From NCBI GenBank assembly GCA_011523055.1, contig WTHQ01000039.1, positions 1 through 64,000 of the forward strand: a stretch of 64,000 nt of DNA. The letters run 5' to 3'. The notes below the pieces were generated by a model that saw nothing but the letters and a program-made list of their open reading frames with translations, had not been told where the DNA came from and ran no database searches. Origin of the DNA: Methanobacteriota archaeon (GTDB lineage Archaea; Thermoplasmatota; Poseidoniia; Poseidoniales; Thalassarchaeaceae). Shown piece after piece: positions 19,701-27,682 of the stretch. Both the position numbers and the translations under genes were made by a program. Position 1 is the stretch's first letter, and every line of letters begins with the position of its first letter.

Positions 19701-20373
19701 GACTTTTCCGTTCGTTTTGCTGGAGGTAGTCTTACTTCTATCGATTGTCATGGATGTGGTACTGGATCGCAAGGCTTCGAGAACCGGGGCAAGTGAGGTT
19801 GGTTTCGCTTGTGCTGTGGTCCTCCTGTCATGGGGGCCGGCTGGCATAATCGCGGTGATCAGGGGCATAGTAAGCTCAGTGCGTGGTGGACGGGGGAGTG
19901 AAGCTGGTGTTATCGCATTGTTTCTCCCAATCTCACTCATCTCTCTGGAGTCGGTACTCCCCGTGGCGGGCCCTCTCTCGGAAACGGCCATCTTGGTTGA
20001 ACTAGCATTGTTCACTTTGATCCTGTTCATGGGGGTTCTAATCGACCTAGATAGTTGGAGTGTCTCCTCGGTCCAGAACGCCCACATACTAGTCGGCGTC
20101 TCCTCATTCTACATCCTCTCTGTGGAGGTTGGAGTGATTGTTCTAATCTGCATATCCACACTAGCGTGGTCACAGGGGATCACTAGGTTGAGGAGAGGTC
20201 TTCGCATCACTGGTTTGATTGATTTCTCGCTTGCAGCTGTAATTGGGATAATGATCTGGCTGTCCACGATGAGCAGTTCCTGGCTACTCGCACTCACTAC
20301 CTTCCTTTCGGCGGAACTGGCTGTGGTCCTATGGCTAAGTCAGAGAAGTATGAAACAAATAGAAATCGATTGA
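16762..20373 (+). CDS. Very large polytopic membrane protein, unknown function
   Basis: 1228-aa ORF (16687-20373) with many hydrophobic segments and a central charged linker; ATG 16762 is preceded by SD-like aggagggg. Confidence 0.75.
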   Translation: MTEDEDAILRRKKFDSEGLLELRSEVGYQAVKDGDGGIKAGYDEAVGSLPEIFVEDGGDGDPKSMRLVEDSERRVNWILLSVMVIAYSVLSLLVGIEFEAEIAIPTLLVLSIVGLILGERWIKNGDLHLLGIAWVIISMKVLYGASLELGNWHLGGLLPLDAEGVGIVLCGLVLFNVILSYRYDSDAVAAQATLVLLAVGSTAGSVAGEDGVIIMLLISIFLLHAIAIHKSSGNLASLGIASSNIWFGMHVVTGGFELGSLNVVALQNPLKLFIAIAMVNVANAYVATRFATSKNWFSDGLEALGIGKPGLWGVSVILSMLGALLVIGSVREEISFAFSIIVLLAVCYFSSYLVVRKSPRTEVFTIAGTAITLLLFGVILIETEIIQVTLDPYWIFSAGGAMSLGLLLIRHQGIVSDTVLWTGSIGATCLILVMTPLEGSNSDRALLLIFALSFLHLLGGYFSIKRRSASLAGVAVLTPWLWPLVLIIFNEVLMTLSARGGSTGITRFDSIGLDLEGFMIYLVLNSIFGAWMCSSFGQASLNISSGLVGSSEMSSALKQAEAFNLWNLALWIPLLATIVLTLDGQLSGVDGAFVFGSVSLVHSSSSVIGIRKTSTTSVPILIGVGGVLLQWVGGDSSIIVILIGASVFLPVSIGSWNPKEDWISVAIQTGPVLMLLPRAGGGLSTSVPWLPDPAQCVIAIATISVIVGAIRTKLQQNILPLSTASISHSTIVCMLSIVDGRSEIFWISILLFAFNSIWFVTRGEILRELRSSAEKSKRRQEVNDLEVRGVQQGVHMPAVERHKASSDSTSIGEAYVEEVRHYPVLAIVVIIITSAALSLYSLIRGPEPLLVMAIGVFLATIITLEADRSRRIEVRIASTLGSEITHSFAVVGVCCAVVLGHMSPSSSVTDLTDFGMAIAVVLVLGAARLASGERGFDSRRSLVNWVVFPLLATRLAGFVVIGSLPAPLSVDPFDGSLVTWTFPFVLLEVVLLLSIVMDVVLDRKASRTGASEVGFACAVVLLSWGPAGIIAVIRGIVSSVRGGRGSEAGVIALFLPISLISLESVLPVAGPLSETAILVELALFTLILFMGVLIDLDSWSVSSVQNAHILVGVSSFYILSVEVGVIVLICISTLAWSQGITRLRRGLRITGLIDFSLAAVIGIMIWLSTMSSSWLLALTTFLSAELAVVLWLSQRSMKQIEID

Positions 20374-21386
20374 ACGGGGGGTCACGTCGGGCGAATGTTG
20401 ATTGCAGCGGTTGCTCACAAGGTACTGTGGCAGGACCTTGGATCTCGGACACGGCCGAGGAAATCGAGCATCCAACAGTCCCACTTGGTATCAACAGAAT
20501 GGCAATTCCAAGGGCTGCGATTTTTCTCTCCCTTTCGATGGTGGCGCTGATATTCCTCTCCACTGTGATAGTCGGGTACAGTGCTTGGAAATTTTTAGAG
20601 ATGAATCAAGACGCATTCGATGCCACCGATAAATCATTGATTCGGGACCCGGAAACAGATAGGTGGTATTGGGAGGCAACTCTCCTTTACGACACCTGCA
20701 ACCCAAGGCTCGATGATTGGAATTGGCCTGATTCCCTCTCTGATCAGGATGATCTTTTCCTATTGCCGGGAGAAGTCCGTTGTGACTGGGAGCACCAAGG
20801 GGAAGGAGACAGGGCCTCATTGGCGATCCACAACCGCGGGAACCAATCCCTCGATCTGGTCCTCGAGATCATAGGGGGGTCGATTGTATTTGGAGAGAGC
20901 GGAGAGGCTGATCTATCAATCATTGATTTGCAGGGGAATGACTCAATCGTGTTGGAGCTCCAACTCCTTGAGGATGTAACTGAGCACGATGTTCAGATCA
21001 TTGTCTCGCATTTACAGGTGATGGATGCCCGGGTTTTTCTTGACCTCAACGTGTTTGCTGGGGCAGAGCCGAGGGACATCCATGTTGGTGACGGTGACCA
21101 AGTTGAGGTGCAATACACAGTTTGGGATGCAGACACAGATGAGCAACTGGATGATGGCAATCTTGTAGTTACCGCAGGAGAGGACCCGGCGTGGATCGAA
21201 GGATTCGGTTGGTCGGCAATCGGACTGGATATAGACAGCGACAGGGGTTTGATACCGGGGATAAACTCCGGAACTTCCCACATAACCTTGCTTCCACCGT
21301 CGCTGGCATATGGTGAGAGTGATGGGGAGCTGAGGGACCGATGGCTCCGATTTGAGCTGGAAGTCAATCGCGGGCCCTTAACTTGA
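20331..21386 (+). CDS. Membrane-anchored protein with divergent FKBP-type peptidyl-prolyl isomerase domain
   Basis: TM near M57 (MAIPRAAIFLSLSMVALIFLSTVIVG; alternative start 20499); C-terminus GDQVEVQYTVWDADTDEQLDDG...GLIPGINSGTSHITLLPPSLAYGESDGELRDRWLRFELEV matches FKBP layout (VxVxYT / IPG / LPPxLAYG / LxFxxEV). Confidence 0.7.
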   Translation: MAKSEKYETNRNRLNGGSRRANVDCSGCSQGTVAGPWISDTAEEIEHPTVPLGINRMAIPRAAIFLSLSMVALIFLSTVIVGYSAWKFLEMNQDAFDATDKSLIRDPETDRWYWEATLLYDTCNPRLDDWNWPDSLSDQDDLFLLPGEVRCDWEHQGEGDRASLAIHNRGNQSLDLVLEIIGGSIVFGESGEADLSIIDLQGNDSIVLELQLLEDVTEHDVQIIVSHLQVMDARVFLDLNVFAGAEPRDIHVGDGDQVEVQYTVWDADTDEQLDDGNLVVTAGEDPAWIEGFGWSAIGLDIDSDRGLIPGINSGTSHITLLPPSLAYGESDGELRDRWLRFELEVNRGPLT

Positions 21387-21401
21387 TGAGGGGTTTCGCG
21401 G

Positions 21402-22625
21402 ATGTCCACAGAAAGAGGCCACAGTCTGGTGGAAATCTCTGAACTAGGGCTGGACCCTGGCGTTCCAAAGCAGGAATTGCGAAGGCTGATCACCCCCAAA
21501 TCAGTATGCGAATACCGGGCCTTGCTCGCATCCAAGGCAAGTTTGCCAGAGGGGCTCATTTTGGATCCAGCTGCTGGTTCGGGCGGACAGCTCCTCGCCT
21601 ATGGCAAATACATCAGCAAGCACTGTGTAGGGGTAGAATTGTCGCCTGAGCGCGCAAAGTATTGCGGTTATGTTCTATCTCGAGCTAATTCAACGGGATC
21701 GTTCATGACGATATGTGGGGACGGGATTGATGCACATGGTGTAATGGCAGCCGTGAAAACCCAGATTGGAGTCTCTTCTGTCAGCATGTTGCATGTTGAT
21801 CCCGCTCGTCCGATGGATACCCAGAAACACTCGGTGTCTGAGATGCAACCACCACTGGCTAAGTTGCTAGAATCATGGTCAGAATACATCTCTTCGGGGG
21901 AACAAGGGCCTGCTATGGCATTGGATCTCTCCCCAAGGCTGGCCGGACAACAAATGTCCGAGATAGAACACATAGTCACGACCATATTCCCTGGGACAGC
22001 CATGACATGGGAATGGCTCAGTAGGGGCGGGGGTCGAGTTGACAGGTTGTGTCTTCACACCGGGCCCCTTGCACACACTCCTTCAGTGTCGAAATCTGTC
22101 CGTCTTTACAACGACGGTAGTTTTTCAGTATTGCACGCCAGAGAGGAGGAGCTTGACTCGGAAGACTCAGGTTGGCCGAATTATGAGGTCATGGAGGGGG
22201 ACACGGTGGCCTTGGTCGACCCGGTCGTAACCAAATCTCGGTTGAGGGGCGTTTTCGAAGATCGCTTGGGGTACAATCGTGGAGAACTGATCTGGGCGAA
22301 GAAATCTGATAGGCGCCCATTGGTTGTTCTCCGAGAGGAGATCCGACCAGGATCAGAAGCCAGACCATTCGTTATGGCCCAAGGTAAGGCAGTAGGAAGA
22401 TTGGAATCGGATCTGAGCATGATGTCAATCGACTCGTTGGCAGCGTTGGCGATGGAGAATGGGATAAGTAACATTCAGATTCGATGTTCCTGCGAGCCTC
22501 GGCTCCACAAGAGAATTACAAACAGACTGAGTAAAATAATGGGCAGTGTAGATGGGATGTCGGGCTTTTTGATCGAGGATGGAGGGACAAAAGACCTCAT
22601 GCTGTGCAGAGATGTGGAAAAATAG
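21402..22625 (+). CDS. Class I SAM-dependent methyltransferase with THUMP-like C-terminal region
   Basis: LILDPAAGSGGQLLAYGKYISKHCVGVELSPERAKYCGYVL (SAM motif I/II); LHVDPARPMDTQKH; MALDLSPRL. Confidence 0.6.
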   Translation: MSTERGHSLVEISELGLDPGVPKQELRRLITPKSVCEYRALLASKASLPEGLILDPAAGSGGQLLAYGKYISKHCVGVELSPERAKYCGYVLSRANSTGSFMTICGDGIDAHGVMAAVKTQIGVSSVSMLHVDPARPMDTQKHSVSEMQPPLAKLLESWSEYISSGEQGPAMALDLSPRLAGQQMSEIEHIVTTIFPGTAMTWEWLSRGGGRVDRLCLHTGPLAHTPSVSKSVRLYNDGSFSVLHAREEELDSEDSGWPNYEVMEGDTVALVDPVVTKSRLRGVFEDRLGYNRGELIWAKKSDRRPLVVLREEIRPGSEARPFVMAQGKAVGRLESDLSMMSIDSLAALAMENGISNIQIRCSCEPRLHKRITNRLSKIMGSVDGMSGFLIEDGGTKDLMLCRDVEK

Positions 22626-22713
22626 TCGTCCGGTCCTTTCATAAATGGTATGTAGGTCGCAGGACCGCTCGAGAGGGCCACTGGGATACCAGTGAACACG
22701 GGGGAACCGATAA

Positions 22714-23181
22714 ATGGCAAAAATAGACGAAAGCCAACTTGGAGATGATTTCTCCTACATAATCAGAATAGCAGACAGCGATATCGACGGCCTAAAGCAG
22801 GTAAAACAAGGGCTTACTTCGATAAGGGGTATTGGGGAACGCAGTGCGGAACAGATCTGTAAAATTGCTGGAGTTGACCCGGGAATGCTCTCAGGGCATC
22901 TCAGCGACGATGACCAGAACAAACTCAGATCTGCCATAGACGAGTTTGCAACCAAGGTCCCATGGTGGATGGTTAATCGCCAAAGAGACCTGATGACCAA
23001 CGAGGATGCCCACCTCGTATCAATGGACATAAGGCTAACCAAGGATGAGGATGTCGCTAGGCTAGCCGCAACAAAGAGCTATCGAGGAATCAGGCACAGA
23101 TCAGGTCACAAGCTCAGAGGCCAGCGACTCAGATCAAATGGGAGGCGGGGTGCTACACTCGGCGTCGAGAGGAAGAAGTGA
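22714..23181 (+). CDS. rps13: 30S ribosomal protein S13
   Basis: SYIIRIADSDIDGLKQVKQGLTSIRGIGERSAEQICKIAGVD...YRGIRHRSGHKLRGQRLRSNGRRGATLG; synteny with S4-S11-RpoD. Confidence 0.95.
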   Translation: MAKIDESQLGDDFSYIIRIADSDIDGLKQVKQGLTSIRGIGERSAEQICKIAGVDPGMLSGHLSDDDQNKLRSAIDEFATKVPWWMVNRQRDLMTNEDAHLVSMDIRLTKDEDVARLAATKSYRGIRHRSGHKLRGQRLRSNGRRGATLGVERKK

Positions 23182-23192
23182 GGTGATCAAGT

Positions 23193-23858
23193 ATGGGACA
23201 TCCAAAATTTGCTCGTTCGAAGACTGACCGACCTACTCACCCATGGAAAGAGGCTAGAATCGAAGAAGAGCACAAGTTGAAAGAGCAATTCGGCCTCAAG
23301 AAAGTCGGCGGAATGAAAGAGATATGGAGAGAGAAGTCCGCACTGCGAAGACATAGGAACCAAGCCATGAAGCTAATTGGTCGTGTGGACTCGACCGAGG
23401 GCCATTACGCCAGGGAGAAACAAGACCTTCTTGTCTCCCTGAATAACAAGGGGCTCTTGCAGGAGGACTCAAGTCTGGATGATGTGCTGTCGATAACCGT
23501 CGAACAAATGTTGTCAAGAAGGCTTCAATCAGTTGTCTACTTCAAAGGACTAGCTCCATCCATGCGATCGGCAAGGTCTCTCATTGTTCACGGCCACATT
23601 TCCATCGGAGACCAGAGGATGACTGTGCCTGGTTACAAGATCCTGAGATCCGAGGAAGAGGAACTGGGCTACTCCCCCGGATCACCCTACATAGACCCAC
23701 AGCATGCCTTCCGGAAGGAAATGGAGGAGCGGAGGATGCCAGGATCGTCCACGGATTCAGATCAGGTCGATGACGATGCTGAGTTTGTTGAACAAATCAA
23801 GGCTGATGCCGAGGCAGCCCCCACAGTAGAAGACACCATTCCAAAGGAGGGAGATTGA
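23193..23858 (+). CDS. rps4: 30S ribosomal protein S4
   Basis: [29 protein letters not shown]..., [26 protein letters not shown] (S4 RNA-binding). Confidence 0.95.
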   Translation: MGHPKFARSKTDRPTHPWKEARIEEEHKLKEQFGLKKVGGMKEIWREKSALRRHRNQAMKLIGRVDSTEGHYAREKQDLLVSLNNKGLLQEDSSLDDVLSITVEQMLSRRLQSVVYFKGLAPSMRSARSLIVHGHISIGDQRMTVPGYKILRSEEEELGYSPGSPYIDPQHAFRKEMEERRMPGSSTDSDQVDDDAEFVEQIKADAEAAPTVEDTIPKEGD

Positions 23859-24238
23859 TGGGAAGGAAAGCCGTTCTCCACATCTTCACAACTTACAACA
23901 ACGTCCTGATGACGGCCACCGACCTCACAGGGGCCGAAACCATCGGAAAGGTGTCAGGTGGTATGATCACAAAGAAAGGGAGCGACAAGAGCAGTCAGTT
24001 CGCTGCAATGAGGTCTGCTGAGAGGATGGCGGAACTGCTCTTTGAGAAAGAATTCGATCAAGTCATCGTAAAGTACCGGGGAGCAGGTGGAAACCGATCC
24101 CCCAACGCGCCTGGTGCAACAGCTGCCATCAGGGCACTAACTCGCGCCGGGGTCCAGGTCTCTAGAATCGAAGACGTTACTCCAATCCCGACAGATGGAA
24201 CGAAGAAGAAAGGAGGACGTCGTGGACGTCGAGTTTGA
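23855..24238 (+). CDS. rps11: 30S ribosomal protein S11
   Basis: [48 protein letters not shown]...[27 protein letters not shown]...[23 protein letters not shown]. Confidence 0.96.
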   Translation: MMGRKAVLHIFTTYNNVLMTATDLTGAETIGKVSGGMITKKGSDKSSQFAAMRSAERMAELLFEKEFDQVIVKYRGAGGNRSPNAPGATAAIRALTRAGVQVSRIEDVTPIPTDGTKKKGGRRGRRV

Positions 24239-24247
24239 GGTGATAAA

Positions 24248-25237
24248 ATGGTATCAGTTGACGTAATTTCTGAAGAAGATGACATGATGACTGTTCTGTT
24301 CAAGGACTCTGACAGAGCACTCTTGAACGCTGTGAGGCGAAATCTAATGGGGCACATACCCAAAATGGCGATCGATACGGTCAGGTTCCAGATGGGCACT
24401 TATGACCAGTGTACAAAGTGTGAGCACCTAAATCCCGCCGGCGTAGCAAGGCGAACGGCTGGAGGGACTGGATGCATGAAATGCGAAGCTGCGTTTGAGA
24501 AGGAGGGGGATGATTATGTAGTCTGGGAGACCAACTACGCGATTCCAGATGAGATGATTGCTCAAAGGGTCGCAATGATCCCAATTCCAACTGACCCAGA
24601 AGCATATTATTTCGAGGGCGACTGCCCCGACTGCAAAGATCTGGTTGAGGAAGACAGGGGCTGTCCCACATGCAACATGATCTATACCCTACGCGCCTTT
24701 GGGGCAAAGGGCGGAAAAACAATCACTGCCCGTGACCTAACTTTCCTCGGTGATGACTCAGGCAACGTTCCAGAAGCCTACAGGGACATACCCATCACGG
24801 TGCTACACGAAGGTCAGATGATCGAGTTCTGGGCCACGGCTAGGATGGGATACGGCGTCAATCACGCTAAGTGGTCACCAACCGCAGGTGTCACGTTCGA
24901 ACCGAGACAGACGGCATCCATAGCCAATGACAAGAAGGCCAAGACCCTCTTCGATATGGGACTTAGAGTTTCAAAGAAGGACTTCAAAGATGGTAGGCTC
25001 GATGACGTAAGCAAGGTCTCAGCATTGAAGAAAGACCTACACAACGTAGGGGCTGGCACTGGTATGTCTGAAGATTTCGATGATGCGATTACCTTAGAGA
25101 ATGTCGAGGGAGAGTTCCTTTTGAGTTTCGAGACCGATGGATCAATGACTCCCAAAGCCGCTTTAAACGCCTCATTCAGCAAGCTCGAACAGCGTTTCGC
25201 ATCCATCAAAGAAGACATAGAGCATGTAATTGGATGA
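24248..25237 (+). CDS. rpoD: DNA-directed RNA polymerase subunit D
   Basis: ALLNAVRRNLMGHIPKMAIDTV; follows rps11; contains two 4-Cys motifs. Confidence 0.93.
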   Translation: MVSVDVISEEDDMMTVLFKDSDRALLNAVRRNLMGHIPKMAIDTVRFQMGTYDQCTKCEHLNPAGVARRTAGGTGCMKCEAAFEKEGDDYVVWETNYAIPDEMIAQRVAMIPIPTDPEAYYFEGDCPDCKDLVEEDRGCPTCNMIYTLRAFGAKGGKTITARDLTFLGDDSGNVPEAYRDIPITVLHEGQMIEFWATARMGYGVNHAKWSPTAGVTFEPRQTASIANDKKAKTLFDMGLRVSKKDFKDGRLDDVSKVSALKKDLHNVGAGTGMSEDFDDAITLENVEGEFLLSFETDGSMTPKAALNASFSKLEQRFASIKEDIEHVIG

Positions 25238-25267
25238 TGACCTGCTCAGTTCAAAGACTAGTTCTCG

Positions 25268-26254
25268 ATGGTTAGTTCCATGGGCATACCATGCATGGGC
25301 CATGCGACCTGCGGGGGGCACATCACGTTGATGTTCACCGTGGAAGACAGTTCGTCGGAACCGTACCTCCAAGGTAGCAGGGGAGCCGGTCTATGCCTCG
25401 AAACTGGTTGTGAGGTGTCATTAAAGGGGGTCCGGGGGGAATGGGGCATAGACGTGATGTTCAGAGGCTTCGAGGGTTCAAAGGAAATCGTCAATGTTAT
25501 TTTTGACGTTGTTTCAATGGATCTTCCCCAGATAAGAAACATGAGTTGGGCCGTCGTGGTGAACAATCACCTTCCAACCTCACAGGGTTTCGGCATGTCA
25601 GCAGCCCTTGCTATCGCGACATCAAGAGCAATCCAACGAGCAATGGGGGAGGAATATGAACTCTCACTCAGAAGATCCTTGCTACATGCGCACATAGCCG
25701 AGCGTCAAAGCTCCTCTGGTCTAGGGGACGTAACCGGGATATCTGTAGGAGGAGTCGAAATTAGGACTCGACCTGGGTCTCCATTCCATGGAAAAGGAAT
25801 GCAAAAGGGCCCTGGTGTCGCGACAGGATGGTTCGCAGACATGGAAATGACTCTTGTCTGGCCAGAGGAGATTGGGCACCACACTAGTGAGTACATTGAC
25901 GACGACGACTGGAAGAAGAGAATCAGCGATTCCGGTGAATCTTCGATCCACTCCTTATTGGAAGGATGGGGGCCGGGGTGTTGGCCAACTCTTCTTTCAT
26001 CCTCACGAGCGTTTGTGGAAAATAGCGGTTTGTTGGATGATGGGGGACGTGGAAACATACTGAACAAGGTAGAATCTGCGATCTCCAAGACAGGGGAAGG
26101 GGCTATCGCATCCCTATGCCTACTTGGTAACAGTGTAGTAATTACACGGAGAGAGTTAGTGGTACCCGTTGACCTAGATCATATTGAAAAGGCTCTTTCC
26201 GGGTCGGGCCTGAGGGTCAAAAGAGTCAGGTTAGCTGGCCTATCAGGATTCTGA
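25268..26254 (+). CDS. Pantoate kinase (GHMP superfamily, archaeal CoA pathway)
   Basis: GSRGAGLCLETGCEV and GHMP loop LPTSQGFGMSAALAIATSRAI. Confidence 0.8.
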   Translation: MVSSMGIPCMGHATCGGHITLMFTVEDSSSEPYLQGSRGAGLCLETGCEVSLKGVRGEWGIDVMFRGFEGSKEIVNVIFDVVSMDLPQIRNMSWAVVVNNHLPTSQGFGMSAALAIATSRAIQRAMGEEYELSLRRSLLHAHIAERQSSSGLGDVTGISVGGVEIRTRPGSPFHGKGMQKGPGVATGWFADMEMTLVWPEEIGHHTSEYIDDDDWKKRISDSGESSIHSLLEGWGPGCWPTLLSSSRAFVENSGLLDDGGRGNILNKVESAISKTGEGAIASLCLLGNSVVITRRELVVPVDLDHIEKALSGSGLRVKRVRLAGLSGF

Positions 26255-27313
26255 GTCTCGATTCTTCTCGTGAAAGAGATCCAGTTCAGAGAGATCTAGT
26301 GGGGACGAGTCAAGGAGAATTGCCCCTCTAAGCCTCAGGGATCTACAGAATCCATGGCGATAGACTATTGCACCTTGGCCGTATTCTGAAACATAACGAT
26401 CCACTTGTTTCTGAGTCTTCTTTCGTGGGAATCCCAATGCAGCTCCGAAGAAATGCTTTGCGTCAATCCAAGCGCATGGAGTTCCGTTTATCCTCACATC
26501 ATCGAGAAGCAGCAAATCTGGGGTGATAATCGCACGTCCTTCGCTTCTCTTCTGCTCGATTTCCAGGTCACTCTGCTTTCGATAACGGACTCCGAGCTCT
26601 GTGAAGTGCGAGCAAAGTATGTCCTCAAAGACCTCTGCTGCTGATTGGGTTTCGCTTTGATTTACGGAGCTGACTCGATCTGCTTCCTCAGCCATTTGGA
26701 ACTGCTCATAGTCTCTATCTTTCAATTTGGACTTGGGTGATTTCAACGACTCTTTGATTCTGTTTTTCGACCATCCTCTTCCGGTCAAAATTGCCCGGAA
26801 TGTGTTCACGGGGGGTGCGTCGAACCGCTTTGACAGGGACAAAACAGATTCTCCGTCGTCGTACCTCCTTCTGAGCTCATTCGACCTTCGCATTAGTCGG
26901 CTGTGTGAATAGACGCTTTTTTCTTGGTTCAAAGCAGCCCTGAGTGAGAGTGCTTGTTCCAGGGTGATGTTCATTTCTGATATCTGATTGGCAATCTCAT
27001 CGACCCTCTCCTGGGGGAGGTACCCGAACTCGCCCTTTCGAGTGACAATGTCCCCGACTTTGTCCTGTACTGACTTCGACACGCCCTTGACTTGCCAATC
27101 TATCTCTATCTTCATTGGCGGGGGGTCGATAGACTCGGGGATGCCTGTGGGAGGCGGGGAAGAAGAGAATCTATCCAGAGCACGCCGTATGGGCTCAGAG
27201 TCCTCCTTAGGAAGGGTTTTTTCCCTATATGGAGATCTCTGAGTCCGGCCTTTTCTCCCCGGGGATCCGTTCTCTTTCGACTTCAACGACACTCCGTGTG
27301 GGGTACACTCCAT
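26243..27313 (-). CDS. CDIN1/C15orf41-like 'TPD' family putative nuclease with HTH-like N-terminal region
   Basis: ITPDLLLLDDVRINGTPCAWIDAKHFFGAALGFPRKKTQKQVDRYVSEYGQGAIVYRHGFCRSLRLRGAILLDS: TPD...W(I)(D/E)(S/A)K...GxGxVIYxxGF pattern of that family. Confidence 0.7.
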   Translation of the reverse strand: MECTPHGVSLKSKENGSPGRKGRTQRSPYREKTLPKEDSEPIRRALDRFSSSPPPTGIPESIDPPPMKIEIDWQVKGVSKSVQDKVGDIVTRKGEFGYLPQERVDEIANQISEMNITLEQALSLRAALNQEKSVYSHSRLMRRSNELRRRYDDGESVLSLSKRFDAPPVNTFRAILTGRGWSKNRIKESLKSPKSKLKDRDYEQFQMAEEADRVSSVNQSETQSAAEVFEDILCSHFTELGVRYRKQSDLEIEQKRSEGRAIITPDLLLLDDVRINGTPCAWIDAKHFFGAALGFPRKKTQKQVDRYVSEYGQGAIVYRHGFCRSLRLRGAILLDSSPLDLSELDLFHEKNRDSES

Positions 27314-27331
27314 GAACCCAACGTATGAATT

Positions 27332-27673
27332 CTACAGAGCAGGACCTCGGAATCTCCTCTTTGCATATGAATCATACACATAATCCCTGATCGGCCTTGG
27401 AATTAGCAGGCCGAGGATGAAAATTGGCCATGGAAAACTAAGCTGCATGGCGATTCTTAGGGCTGCCGTGGACTTAGAGTGCCAATTGCCCTGCTTATCC
27501 ACCAAGAATACGGAATCCACTCCCTCGAGATTTTTCGGTTTGGTGCCTAGAAATCTCCGACCTTCTTCGGTTTCCTGTCCAATGAGTCTGACCTTTCCCT
27601 TGGACCTTTTTTTTATGAATCCAGCCCAGCCTTTGCATGACTCGCAAAGATCATCGTAGAGGATGGCTGGCAT
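27332..27673 (-). CDS. DUF393 / DCC-family thiol-disulfide oxidoreductase-like protein
   Basis: ILYDDLCESCKGWAGFIKKRSKGKVRLI...GVDSVFLVDKQGNWHSKSTAALRIA. Confidence 0.75.
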   Translation of the reverse strand: MPAILYDDLCESCKGWAGFIKKRSKGKVRLIGQETEEGRRFLGTKPKNLEGVDSVFLVDKQGNWHSKSTAALRIAMQLSFPWPIFILGLLIPRPIRDYVYDSYAKRRFRGPAL

Positions 27674-27682
27674 CTTTTAACC

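Noticed and set aside
19416-20087. 223-aa minus-strand ORF
   Set aside because: Antisense to the polytopic membrane protein; Ser/Thr-rich composition typical of a shadow ORF.
22626-22713. Possible tRNA upstream of rps13
   Set aside because: Hairpin-like text but no cloverleaf or T-loop consensus.
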